NCBI GenBank assembly: GCA_002343325.1
Contig: DDSG01000104.1
Span: 20,158 to 54,623, forward strand
DNA: 34,466 bases
Reading direction: 5' to 3'
From: Phycisphaerales bacterium UBA2396
Lineage (GTDB): Bacteria > Planctomycetota > Phycisphaerae > Phycisphaerales > UBA1924
Under the pieces are notes generated by a model that was not told where the DNA came from, searched no databases, and saw nothing but the letters and a program-made list of their open reading frames with translations. The position numbers were made by a program, and so were the translations under genes. The first letter of the stretch is position 1, and each line of letters opens with the position of its first letter. This document shows, piece by piece, positions 1-7,104 of the stretch.

Positions 1-1366
1 CCCCCCCCCCAAACCCCCCCGCCCGCCCCGCCACCCCGCTCAGGCGGGCCGCAGCGCTCGCATCCCCGGACGCGACGGCGGGAGCGAGCCCCGCCCCCCC
101 CCCGCCACCCATCGCGAGGGCGATCGCCAGCGGGACCAGGATGTTCGCCGCGGCGGTGTTGCTCATGAATGTCGCGAAGGTCATGCCGCCCACGATGAGC
201 GCAAGGGCCAGCACCCAGCCCTCGGCGTGTTGCAGCATGGGCAGGCCGCCCACATACTCCAGCACGCCCGTGAGGTGCAGACCGTTACCCAGGGCCAGAC
301 CGCCCCACATGAGCAGCAGCACGTCCCAGTCGATCGAGCGGACGTCGCGGCGGTCCAGAACGCCGAGCGCGGCCAGAATCGTCGCGGCGATCAGCGCGAC
401 CGCGGCATCATCGACCCTGTGCCAGGGACCGCTCATCCACGCCACCACCGTGGCGAGGATCACGCCCGCGGTCACCCAGGCCCGCCCGGAGAGCCGGTCG
501 GGCCCCTCCGCGCCGCCATCTTTCGCGACCGCGCCGACGAGTTCGACCTGCGGCCCCACCGCCTGCCGGGGCGGCCGCAGCACAACGCACAGCAGCACGC
601 CCGTGACCAGGAGCATCCCCACCGAGAGCGGCGCGGCCATGAGCACCCACTGAACGAAGGTGATGTCGATCCCGATCGCGCGGAGCTGCGAGATCGTGAT
701 CGCGTTCGGCGGCGTGCTGACCGGGGTCATGAACCCGCCGATGCTCGCGCCGAACGCGACCGCGAGCACGAGCGCCGATCGGAGCCGCGGGGGTGTGGAC
801 GGGTCTCTCGCCAGGGGCGTGATGATCGCCAGCATCATCGCCGCCGTCGCCGTGTTGCTGATGAAGATCGACAGGAATCCTGTCGTACAGATGACCGCCA
901 TGACCAGGCGGTAGGAGTCATGCATGAACGGGCGCAAGAGCCTCGCGGCAACGACACGATCGAGCCCGTGCTTGCGGACCGCCGCGGCCAGCAGGAAACC
1001 TCCGAGAAAGAGGATCACGGTGCTTGAGGCGAAGGGCTCGAAGAACTGGGTGTAACTGAGGTCGCCCGTCCCAGCGAGTCCCCCGCTCCCACGGCCGGCT
1101 CCGTCGCCTCCACCCTGCCGCGCCAGCAGCAGCACCTCCAGACCCACCACGCTGAGCGAGGCGGCGAATAGCGGGATGGCTTCGGTCGCCCACAGCGCTG
1201 CCGCGAACACCGCGATCGCCACCGCCCGCCGGCCCAGTTCTCCCATCTCCAGCGGCAGCGCCATGTACACCATCGACGCGGCGACGACCGACGCCGTCAC
1301 GACGAACGCCCGCCACCGCCGGGTAACCACGGCGGCAGGCGACAGGTTTGATCGAGCAAGCGTCAT
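1..1366 (-). CDS. SLC13/DASS-family sodium:anion (dicarboxylate/sulfate) symporter, 3' end cut by window
   Basis: This is an inner-membrane transporter of the divalent anion:sodium symporter family, which imports dicarboxylates, sulfate or phosphate. About 455 codons are visible from the ATG at 1366. Both family signatures of the inverted-repeat fold are present: an SNTAT motif followed by a TPPNAI motif in the first half, and an SNTAAAN motif near 147-176 in the second half. Many hydrophobic segments are visible. The second TPPNA motif would lie beyond the window. The gene starts 60 bases after the sigma54 activator gene on the same strand, so the two-component system probably controls it; AGGAG lies about 12 bases upstream of the start. 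After the second SNTAAAN helix the frame reads a long Gly/Ala-rich stretch made of G homopolymers (complement of 1-110). That is unusual for the family and may reflect poor sequence at a contig edge. The substrate cannot be told. Confidence 0.85.
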   Translation of the reverse strand, partial: MTLARSNLSPAAVVTRRWRAFVVTASVVAASMVYMALPLEMGELGRRAVAIAVFAAALWATEAIPLFAASLSVVGLEVLLLARQGGGDGAGRGSGGLAGTGDLSYTQFFEPFASSTVILFLGGFLLAAAVRKHGLDRVVAARLLRPFMHDSYRLVMAVICTTGFLSIFISNTATAAMMLAIITPLARDPSTPPRLRSALVLAVAFGASIGGFMTPVSTPPNAITISQLRAIGIDITFVQWVLMAAPLSVGMLLVTGVLLCVVLRPPRQAVGPQVELVGAVAKDGGAEGPDRLSGRAWVTAGVILATVVAWMSGPWHRVDDAAVALIAATILAALGVLDRRDVRSIDWDVLLLMWGGLALGNGLHLTGVLEYVGGLPMLQHAEGWVLALALIVGGMTFATFMSNTAAANILVPLAIALAMGGGGGAGLAPAVASGDASAAARLSGVAGRAGGFGGG

Positions 1367-1426
1367 CGGTGGGAAAGACTCCTGCGTTCGCCACACGATG
1401 GCCGCGCTTCACCGCTCATGGCTTGC

Positions 1427-2812
1427 TCACTTTCCATCCGCGCCCGTATCCGCCGGATCCCGACTGCCGGCAGCCTTGAGCTTCTCGCGCAGCGACTTGC
1501 GGTCGATCCCGAGAATGGCGGCGGCTTTGGTCTTGTTCCCGCCCACGCTTTCGAGAACGACACGGATGTGCTCCACCTCCACCTCCCGGAGCGTTCGATG
1601 CGAGGCCGAAGACGAGCCGGAGGACGGCGGTGGCGGCGAGGCAACGTACCGCATCACGGTGGGCAGGTCCACGGTATCGATGACTCCGGCCTCCGCGAAG
1701 ATGACCAGCCGCTGGGCCAGGTTCTGGAGTTCGCGCACGTTCCCCGGCCACGGGTAGCGCTTCAGGACGTCCACCGCGGAGTCGGTGAGCCGAGGGGCCG
1801 GCGATGAATCCTGTTCCGCGGCGGCCGTCAGAAAGTGCCTGAACAGCGGCACCACATCGCCCTCGCGTTCGCGGAGCGGGGGAAGTTCAATGGGGAGCAC
1901 ATGCAACCTGAAGAAGAGGTCTTCGCGGAACTTGCCTTCTCGGGCCAGACCTTCAAGGTCCTTGTTGGTCGCGGCGATCACGCGGACATCAACCGCCCTC
2001 GACTGGTCGGCGCCCACCGCCTGCACCATTTTCTCTTGCAGCACACGCAGCAGCTTGGCCTGCGCGATGGGCGAGAGTTCCGCGACCTCGTCTAGGAAAA
2101 GCGTCCCGCCGTCCGCCGCAACAAAGAAACCCTGACGGGCGGCGGTCGCGCCGGTGAACGACCCCTTGGCGTGCCCGAAGAGTTCGCTCTCGATGAGCGT
2201 TTCGGGGATCGCGGCGCAGTTGACCGCCAGGAACGCGGCGGACGCCCGGGGCCCTTTGTAGTGGATCGCCCGGGCCACGAGTTCCTTGCCGGTCCCGCTC
2301 TCACCCGTGATGAGCACGGGCACGCTCGCCCCCGCCGCCCGATCGATGAGGCGGTAGACGCGCTGCATCGCGGGCGATGTCCCGATCAGCCCATCTGGCG
2401 CCGCGACCGGAGCGGCGCTCTCCACCTCGCGTCTCGTTCGCACCTTGTCGAGGGCCGAGCGAACCGCGTGGCAAAGTTCTTCGTCGGTGAACGGCTTGGA
2501 CAGGTAATCGTCGACCCCTTCGCGCATGGCGGAGACTGCGCCGCCGACGCTCGCGAACCCGGTGACCATGATGACGCCCACGCCGCGACAATGGTCGCGA
2601 ACGTGACGGACAAGCTCCATGCCATCGCCGCCCGGCATCCTCAGATCGGTCACGACAAGATCCATCGAAGCCTGGTCCAGCACGCTGATGGCCGCGGCCA
2701 CATTCGCCGCCGAATGGACCTCGTGCCCCTCGCCGCGCAGGTTGCGCTCCAGCACCTCGCGGGTCGCGGGTGAATCGTCAACGATGAGGATGCGGGCAGT
2801 CTCGGTCGTCAC
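1427..2812 (-). CDS. NtrC-family sigma54-dependent response regulator
   Basis: A 461-residue transcription activator that acts with sigma54 RNA polymerase when phosphorylated. The receiver domain (about 5-120) has the acidic pair D12/D13, phospho-acceptor D56 and the LSKPF lysine near 106. The central AAA+ domain (about 140-375) has Walker A GESGTGKE at 170-177, the sigma54-contact loop GSFTGA at 217-222 (an accepted variant of GAFTGA) and Walker B GGTLFLDE at 235-242. A Fis-type helix-turn-helix lies at about 425-455. Length and order are standard for the family. The start is GTG at 2812, 15 bases after the kinase stop and with only a weak ribosome site, so translation is probably coupled to the kinase gene. 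The cognate kinase is the gene just upstream and the likely target operon includes the SLC13 gene just downstream. Confidence 0.95.
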   Translation of the reverse strand: MTTETARILIVDDSPATREVLERNLRGEGHEVHSAANVAAAISVLDQASMDLVVTDLRMPGGDGMELVRHVRDHCRGVGVIMVTGFASVGGAVSAMREGVDDYLSKPFTDEELCHAVRSALDKVRTRREVESAAPVAAPDGLIGTSPAMQRVYRLIDRAAGASVPVLITGESGTGKELVARAIHYKGPRASAAFLAVNCAAIPETLIESELFGHAKGSFTGATAARQGFFVAADGGTLFLDEVAELSPIAQAKLLRVLQEKMVQAVGADQSRAVDVRVIAATNKDLEGLAREGKFREDLFFRLHVLPIELPPLREREGDVVPLFRHFLTAAAEQDSSPAPRLTDSAVDVLKRYPWPGNVRELQNLAQRLVIFAEAGVIDTVDLPTVMRYVASPPPPSSGSSSASHRTLREVEVEHIRVVLESVGGNKTKAAAILGIDRKSLREKLKAAGSRDPADTGADGK

Positions 2813-2827
2813 GTCGTGTGAGCCTAT

Positions 2828-3991
2828 TCAAGATGGTGATGCGGCGCGCACCGGCAGACGGACACTGAACACACTCCCGCGCGATGGCTCGGACTGCACT
2901 TCGATCGTGCCGCCATGCCCCGCGACGATGCCCTGCACGACCGCGAGGCCGAGCCCGGTGCCCTGCCCCACATCCTTGGTCGTGAAGAACGGGTCGAAGA
3001 CGCGGCGGAGAACTTCGGGCGCCATGCCCGAACCGGTATCCCGTACCGAAAGAACGACAGCGTCCTGGTCCGCGGCGGTGCGGATGGTCACGGTGCCTTG
3101 GGCCTGGATCGCTTGCATGGCGTTGATCACCAGGTTGGTGACCACCTGGCGGATCTGCACGGGGTCCGCCTCAAGATCAGGGAGTCCGGCCCCCAGCTCG
3201 CGGACGAAGCGCACGCCGGGGTTCTCGCAGCCAGCCTCAAGGAGGAACATGGCCTCCTCAACAACTCCGTTGAGATTTGTCGGCTGCTTTGAAGCGGGCG
3301 CCTGGCGGGCAAAGACGAGCATCTTGCGGATGATCTCACGGCCGCGCAAGGCCGCCTCTGCAATGCGGCTCAAATCCGCTCGCACTTGGGCGGGCACATC
3401 CTGGACCTTGAGCGCGAGCTGCGCGAACCCCAGGACGTTCCCGAGCGGCTCGTTGAGCTCGTGCGCCACACCCGCGGCAAGCTGGCCGATGGTCGCGAGC
3501 CGGTCCGCGTGCCGCAAACTTGCTTCCATCTCGGCGCGGTGCTGTTCGGACTCCACGCTTGCGACAAACACGCCGATCTGACTGGCCACGGTGTCCAGCA
3601 GCGCGCGTTCTTCGGCGAGGAACAGCCCGCCCGGCTCGTGCATCGCGGTGCCCGGGTTCTCCATGTACCCGAGGACCACTTCGCCCCGTTCAATCCCTGC
3701 GACACGAAGTGCAACGTGCAGGTGCGGAGTCGACGAATCGAGCGGCGTCCCCTTCGAAGAGACCTCGACCTCGTCCAGCCGAAGCCGCGCCACAGCTCGT
3801 TCTGGAAAGCGGCAAGCACCCGGGAGCACCGCAACGACTCGCGCCAGTCGCTCGCGAAGCGACCCTCGCCGTTCCGCAAAGACCGCGGCGACCTCGTACA
3901 GACACGAGAGTTCTTTGACCCTCTCAGCGAGCTCGGTGACAGCCGTGGGCACCTGCTGCGATCGGTCGGATTGCGCGGCGGGGGGCTTCAT
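2828..3991 (-). CDS. Soluble GAF-domain sensor histidine kinase
   Basis: A 387-residue kinase that autophosphorylates on His and passes the phosphate to the NtrC-type regulator encoded next to it. No membrane segment is visible, so it senses a cytoplasmic signal. Residues about 15-150 look like a GAF domain, followed by the H box (AHELNE, His at about 177). The ATPase domain shows the N box around residue 285, a DTGSGM G1 box near 317 and a GQGTGLGL G2 box near 341. The ATG at 3991 was chosen over an in-frame start at 4063: GAGGGAG lies six to seven bases upstream, and this start avoids a long overlap with the universal stress protein gene, whose stop is at 4002-4004. The GAF ligand is unknown. 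Confidence 0.93.
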   Translation of the reverse strand: MKPPAAQSDRSQQVPTAVTELAERVKELSCLYEVAAVFAERRGSLRERLARVVAVLPGACRFPERAVARLRLDEVEVSSKGTPLDSSTPHLHVALRVAGIERGEVVLGYMENPGTAMHEPGGLFLAEERALLDTVASQIGVFVASVESEQHRAEMEASLRHADRLATIGQLAAGVAHELNEPLGNVLGFAQLALKVQDVPAQVRADLSRIAEAALRGREIIRKMLVFARQAPASKQPTNLNGVVEEAMFLLEAGCENPGVRFVRELGAGLPDLEADPVQIRQVVTNLVINAMQAIQAQGTVTIRTAADQDAVVLSVRDTGSGMAPEVLRRVFDPFFTTKDVGQGTGLGLAVVQGIVAGHGGTIEVQSEPSRGSVFSVRLPVRAASPS

Positions 3992-4001
3992 AAATGCTCC
4001 C

Positions 4002-4961
4002 TCAGCCCCGCGGTTGTGACCCTGCACCACCTCGACGGACGATCTCGACCGAACAGGGAGCATTGAGCGCCACGGTCATGGAGACACTTCCCACCAGGAA
4101 CCGTTCGATTCCGCGAACGCCAGTCGCGCCGACAAAAACGCAGTCGGCACCGGGCCCGTCCCAGGTCTCCGCCATGTCGAGCAAGCCATACTTCGGATCG
4201 TGGGGACGGACGAGCGTCGTGACCGACACACCAGGGCACATCGCTTTGAGAAGTTCCGCCCCCTGTGCCGCCACAAGCAGCGCCGGACGCTCCGCGACGG
4301 CGTCGGAGCCCAAGACCGGGTCGCCACCCCAAACGGTGTTGGGCGTCCAGTTGGAGAGCTGTGCTTGCACGCCCGTCTCAAAGGTCGCGACGAGGATCCG
4401 CGTGCCAAAGGGCCATTGCCGGCTCGCCACCGAGCGGAGGGCAGCCCGGGCATCCGGCGACCCGTCGTCACCGAGCACGATCCGGAGTGGCTGATCGCCT
4501 CCCCGATCCGGACCCCGCGGCGGACGACCTACTCGCACCGAGCATTTCGCCTGGGTGACGACGTGATGGACGACGCTCCCGAAGAGCAACCGCTTGAGTT
4601 CTCCGAAGCCTCGCGAGCCCATGACAATGAGGTCCACGCCACCGTTGGTCTCCGCACGCTCGATGATCTTCCAGGCCGGGGCTCCAACGCACACCTCGGC
4701 CGCCACGTTCCACGTCGGGAAGAGTCCGCGTACTCGCTTCGCCCCCTCCTCCGCGACGGCAGTGCACACTTCCATCGTTCCGGGGGTCGCTCGGTTCGCT
4801 GGCCCCGCCGTGGGCTTTGGGGCTTCGGCTTTGGCCATTGTGCGACCGTCGATGACGGCAAGCACGGCCACATCCGCGTTCTCGGGCAGGCCTGCATGCG
4901 ATAGGCCGTCGATAGCGGCTTTGGCACCGTCTGATCCGTCATAGGCTACGAGCAGTCTCAT
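4002..4961 (-). CDS. Tandem-domain universal stress protein (UspA family)
   Basis: A 319-residue cytoplasmic protein of two UspA domains. The N-terminal domain begins MRLLVAYDGSDGA and contains the ATP-site-like GSRGFG segment. The second domain begins near IVLGDDGSPDA and ends with a GSVSMTVA segment typical of Usp ATP-binding loops. Tandem Usp proteins bind ATP or other small ligands and respond to starvation, oxidants or energy stress. The start at 4961 is favoured because GAGGA sits five bases upstream; a longer frame from 5063 would add residues that do not look like Usp. This is the first gene of the usp-kinase-regulator-transporter operon, so its product may feed stress information to the same circuit. 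That link is inference from position. Confidence 0.9.
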   Translation of the reverse strand: MRLLVAYDGSDGAKAAIDGLSHAGLPENADVAVLAVIDGRTMAKAEAPKPTAGPANRATPGTMEVCTAVAEEGAKRVRGLFPTWNVAAEVCVGAPAWKIIERAETNGGVDLIVMGSRGFGELKRLLFGSVVHHVVTQAKCSVRVGRPPRGPDRGGDQPLRIVLGDDGSPDARAALRSVASRQWPFGTRILVATFETGVQAQLSNWTPNTVWGGDPVLGSDAVAERPALLVAAQGAELLKAMCPGVSVTTLVRPHDPKYGLLDMAETWDGPGADCVFVGATGVRGIERFLVGSVSMTVALNAPCSVEIVRRGGAGSQPRG

Positions 4962-4980
4962 GGCATTCCTCATGTCTGAC

Positions 4981-4997
4981 GCCGCCCAAAGGGCGGC
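4981..4997. repeat. GC-rich perfect hairpin in usp 5' leader
   Basis: GCCGCCC-AAA-GGGCGGC is a perfect inverted repeat with 7-base arms and a 3-base loop, about 20 bases upstream of the usp start on the minus strand. It could be a leader hairpin or a repressor site; no function can be assigned. The rest of the 4962-5234 intergenic stretch holds no ORF I can support. A TACACT -10-like box on the minus strand (complement of 5032-5037) is the best guess for the usp operon promoter but lacks a good -35. Confidence 0.45.
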
Positions 4998-5231
4998 CCA
5001 ATGGCCGATCCACAGTTCGCCTGTCACAGATAGTGTAGAGGCACCTGGGATCAGTGCCGGCAACCACCGATTGAGCGCGAGAGTGGCGGCGTACCGCTAC
5101 GCCCACCTTGGACCCGGGCGACAGCGATAGTGAGTTGAACCCCGCCGTCCAGCCGCGGCCCGCCATCCACCACCTACGCACTCGGTTCGCAAAGGTAGCG
5201 GACCATTGTGGTCGCAGGGCTCGTCCCTGGG

Positions 5232-5246
5232 GCATTGACTCAATGC
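5232..5246. promoter_or_regulatory. Palindromic operator, probably for the MarR protein
   Basis: GCATTGA-C-TCAATGC is a perfect 15-base palindrome with 7-base arms. It covers the -35 box of the marR promoter, so bound protein would block RNA polymerase. MarR-family dimers bind short palindromes of this kind, usually in their own promoter. Autorepression is inferred from position. Confidence 0.6.
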
Positions 5247-5263
5247 TTCGGACTCCATAGTAT
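5235..5263 (+). promoter_or_regulatory. Sigma70-type promoter of marR
   Basis: TTGACT at 5235-5240 and TAGTAT at 5258-5263 are separated by 17 bases. Transcription would start near 5270, only about 7 bases before the ATG at 5277. There is no ribosome site in that space, so the marR message is probably near-leaderless. Confidence 0.6.
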
Positions 5264-5276
5264 TTGACAGCCGCCG

Positions 5277-5999
5277 ATGTCGCCACGAACCAGATCCAAC
5301 TTGTCCGTTTCCGATCGGGTCCTCGCCGGGCTCTCGAAGCTCTCGCTGGTGATGCGGCACGAATCGTGGCGATCAGCGGGAAGGCGCGGCCTTACGCCGA
5401 CGCAGGCACAGATTCTGTCGATCCTCGCGGGATCGGCCAACCCCATCGGTCTCAAGGAAGTGGCGAGACAGATGGCGATTACGTTGGGGACAGCCAGCGA
5501 GGCGATCACGTCACTGGTTTCCAAGGGCCTGGTTCGCAAGGCAATGTCCGAATCCGACGGCCGTGCCATCGTGCTCACCCTCACCAAGCCGGGTGTACGG
5601 GAAGCGACGACCGCCGCTGCATGGCCTACTGCCCTGGTGGTAGCTATCGATGCGCTGCCCGAGTCCGAGCGGGCGGGCTTGCTGCGCGGCCTGATCGGCA
5701 TGATCCGCACGCTCCAGGAGCAGGGCGCGGTGCCGACGGCGCGGATGTGCGTCGGCTGCACGTACTTCCGACCCAACGAGTATCCCGGCACGCACAAGCC
5801 GCATCACTGCCTCTTGATTGACGCGCCCATCGGTGATTCCGACCTTCGGATCGACTGTGGCGAGATGGAGCCCGTCGCCGACGAGCTCGGCTCGCGTCTG
5901 TGGAGCGTCTTTGTGAACGGCCAGCCTCTCGATGACCAAGGTCCGGGCCATAGGCGGAGCCCTTCGAAATCCCGCCGGTCCAATCACGTCAGCAAGTAG
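5277..5999 (+). CDS. MarR-family regulator with C-terminal Cys/His cluster
   Basis: A 240-residue winged-helix transcription factor. The MarR core spans about 15-150, with the recognition helix near TLGTASEAITSLVSKGLV and the wing near SESDGRAI. Beyond the usual MarR length there is an extra domain of about 85 residues with C158-x2-C161, a His-rich segment ending C178 (HKPHHC) and C194. This pattern suggests a bound metal or iron-sulfur centre and therefore redox, nitric oxide or metal sensing. The protein probably represses its own promoter through the palindrome at 5232-5246. Ten bases downstream follows a CPVC thioredoxin-like gene, then a globin, which fits an oxidative or nitrosative stress regulon. 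Cluster type and ligand are not visible from sequence. Confidence 0.88.
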   Translation: MSPRTRSNLSVSDRVLAGLSKLSLVMRHESWRSAGRRGLTPTQAQILSILAGSANPIGLKEVARQMAITLGTASEAITSLVSKGLVRKAMSESDGRAIVLTLTKPGVREATTAAAWPTALVVAIDALPESERAGLLRGLIGMIRTLQEQGAVPTARMCVGCTYFRPNEYPGTHKPHHCLLIDAPIGDSDLRIDCGEMEPVADELGSRLWSVFVNGQPLDDQGPGHRRSPSKSRRSNHVSK

Positions 6000-6008
6000 G
6001 AGCACATC

Positions 6009-6248
6009 ATGAGCACGAAAGCCACGTTCTACCACGCCGGATGCCCCGTCTGTGTCGCCGCCGAGCGCACGGTCGCTGAGGGTCTCGACCGCTCGAAGTT
6101 CAACGTCGAGATCGTCCATCTCGGCGAGCACAAGTCCCGAGTCGCCGAGGCGGAGAGGGCCGGGGTGAAGTCGGTCCCAGCGCTGGTGATCGGTGGGCAG
6201 GCGTTCCACATCAACCACGGCGCGGACTTGTCCGTTCTGAAAGCCTGA
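6009..6248 (+). CDS. Thioredoxin/glutaredoxin-like small protein (CPVC)
   Basis: A 79-residue cytoplasmic protein with a thioredoxin-like fold. The first strand leads into the redox motif C12-P-V-C15, and the cis-proline loop is seen as SVPALVIGG near residue 57. This length fits the mini-thioredoxin or glutaredoxin-like class, and the protein probably reduces or transfers disulfides. TAGGAG lies about 6 bases before the ATG, and the gene begins 9 bases after marR, so the two share a message. A redox partner role for the Cys-rich MarR protein is plausible but inferred. Confidence 0.85.
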   Translation: MSTKATFYHAGCPVCVAAERTVAEGLDRSKFNVEIVHLGEHKSRVAEAERAGVKSVPALVIGGQAFHINHGADLSVLKA

Positions 6249-6277
6249 ATTCAAACGCATTCGCATCGATGCGGGCA

Positions 6278-6321
6278 ACACCGCCCTGACGTCCTGTTCC
6301 GGCATGGTGTCAGGGCGGTGT
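6278..6321 (+). terminator. Long perfect hairpin between thioredoxin-like and globin genes
   Basis: A 13-base inverted repeat (ACACCGCCCTGAC at 6278-6290 and its complement at 6309-6321) encloses an 18-base loop. It lacks a T-run on either side, so it may be a factor-assisted terminator, an mRNA-stabilising end or a protein site. It separates the marR-trx unit from the globin gene. Confidence 0.5.
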
Positions 6322-6373
6322 GTGACCCAAGCACGACGGCGGCTGATTCTGCCCGCGACATCGAGGCACCTCC

Positions 6374-6808
6374 ATGAGCAAGTTCGACGATCCGTCCGGC
6401 ACGACCCACCAACTCCCAATCAGCGAGCCAGTTGGGTTTGGTACGCTGAACACGCCAATCGACGAGGCCACAATCCGAACGCTCGTGGACACGTTCTACG
6501 ACGCGGTTCGAAGCGACGATCTGCTCGGTCCCATCTTTGCTCGCCATGTCGCGGACTGGTCCTTGCACCTGCCGAAGATGTACGCCTTCTGGTCCACGGT
6601 GGTCCTTCGCACCGGGCGATATGCCGGGCGTCCGCTCGAAGCGCACCAGCGCCTGCCAGGGCTGACACAAACCCACTTCGATCGCTGGATCGCGTTGTGG
6701 ACGGAGGCCGTCGCGCGCGTCGTGCCCACGAACTCGCGGGATGCGTACCTGATCCCGGCTCGCCGCATGGCCGCGTCGATGAGTTCGGTGATCTTGCGCG
6801 GTGGTTGA
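6374..6808 (+). CDS. Group III truncated hemoglobin
   Basis: A 144-residue heme protein of the truncated globin family. Group III markers are present: FY at 41-42 (B9-B10), the DWSLHLPKMYAFWS stretch at 61-74 and GRPLEAHQRLPGL, whose H91 is the likely proximal heme ligand. Such globins bind oxygen or nitric oxide and are tied to microaerobic or nitrosative stress. GAGG lies upstream of the ATG. The last residues (SVILRGG) run into sequence that reads on the other strand as part of a transposase, so the natural C-terminus may have been replaced by an insertion-sequence end. The core globin fold is nevertheless complete. Confidence 0.88.
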   Translation: MSKFDDPSGTTHQLPISEPVGFGTLNTPIDEATIRTLVDTFYDAVRSDDLLGPIFARHVADWSLHLPKMYAFWSTVVLRTGRYAGRPLEAHQRLPGLTQTHFDRWIALWTEAVARVVPTNSRDAYLIPARRMAASMSSVILRGG

Positions 6809-7104
6809 CTTCGGCCGTCCCGGCTTCCGCCCGTCTTTCTCTTGGGCCGGCGCTTGGCGACGTCCCGGATCCACCGCAGGAAGGTCTGTGGACTGACGAT
6901 CGAAACCAGCGCCTTGATGGCCGACCCGCGGAGCTCGGCAAGGCCGACCAGCCGCGGCCGCTCCCCGGGCGTGACCCGGACGGGCCCGTCGATCTTCGCG
7001 CGGAGGATCTCGTTCTCGGCTTTCAGGTATTGAATCTGGCGGAGCAAGTCGCCCTGGGAAGACCCGGCAAGAGCATAAAACAGGCGGCGAAGGAGGTTCG
7101 GCAT
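6785..7104 (-). pseudogene. Truncated integrase-type transposase (IS481/IS3-like), N-terminal part only
   Basis: From an ATG at 7104 the minus strand reads about 105 residues that resemble the N-terminus of planctomycete integrase-core transposases: a leading helix (MPNLLRRLFYAL), a QYLKAENEILRAK helix, a VRVTPGERPRL segment, an SIVSPQTFLRWIR helix and a Lys/Arg-rich linker ending near KITELI. The catalytic DDE domain is absent, and the frame then runs antisense into the globin gene. This is a decayed insertion-sequence remnant marking the left border of the accessory island. Confidence 0.65.

Noticed and set aside
141..1027. Plus-strand frames over the left-edge transporter
   Set aside because: They are antisense shadows; the minus strand reads clear SLC13 motifs (SNTAT, SNTAAAN, TPPNAI) in one frame.
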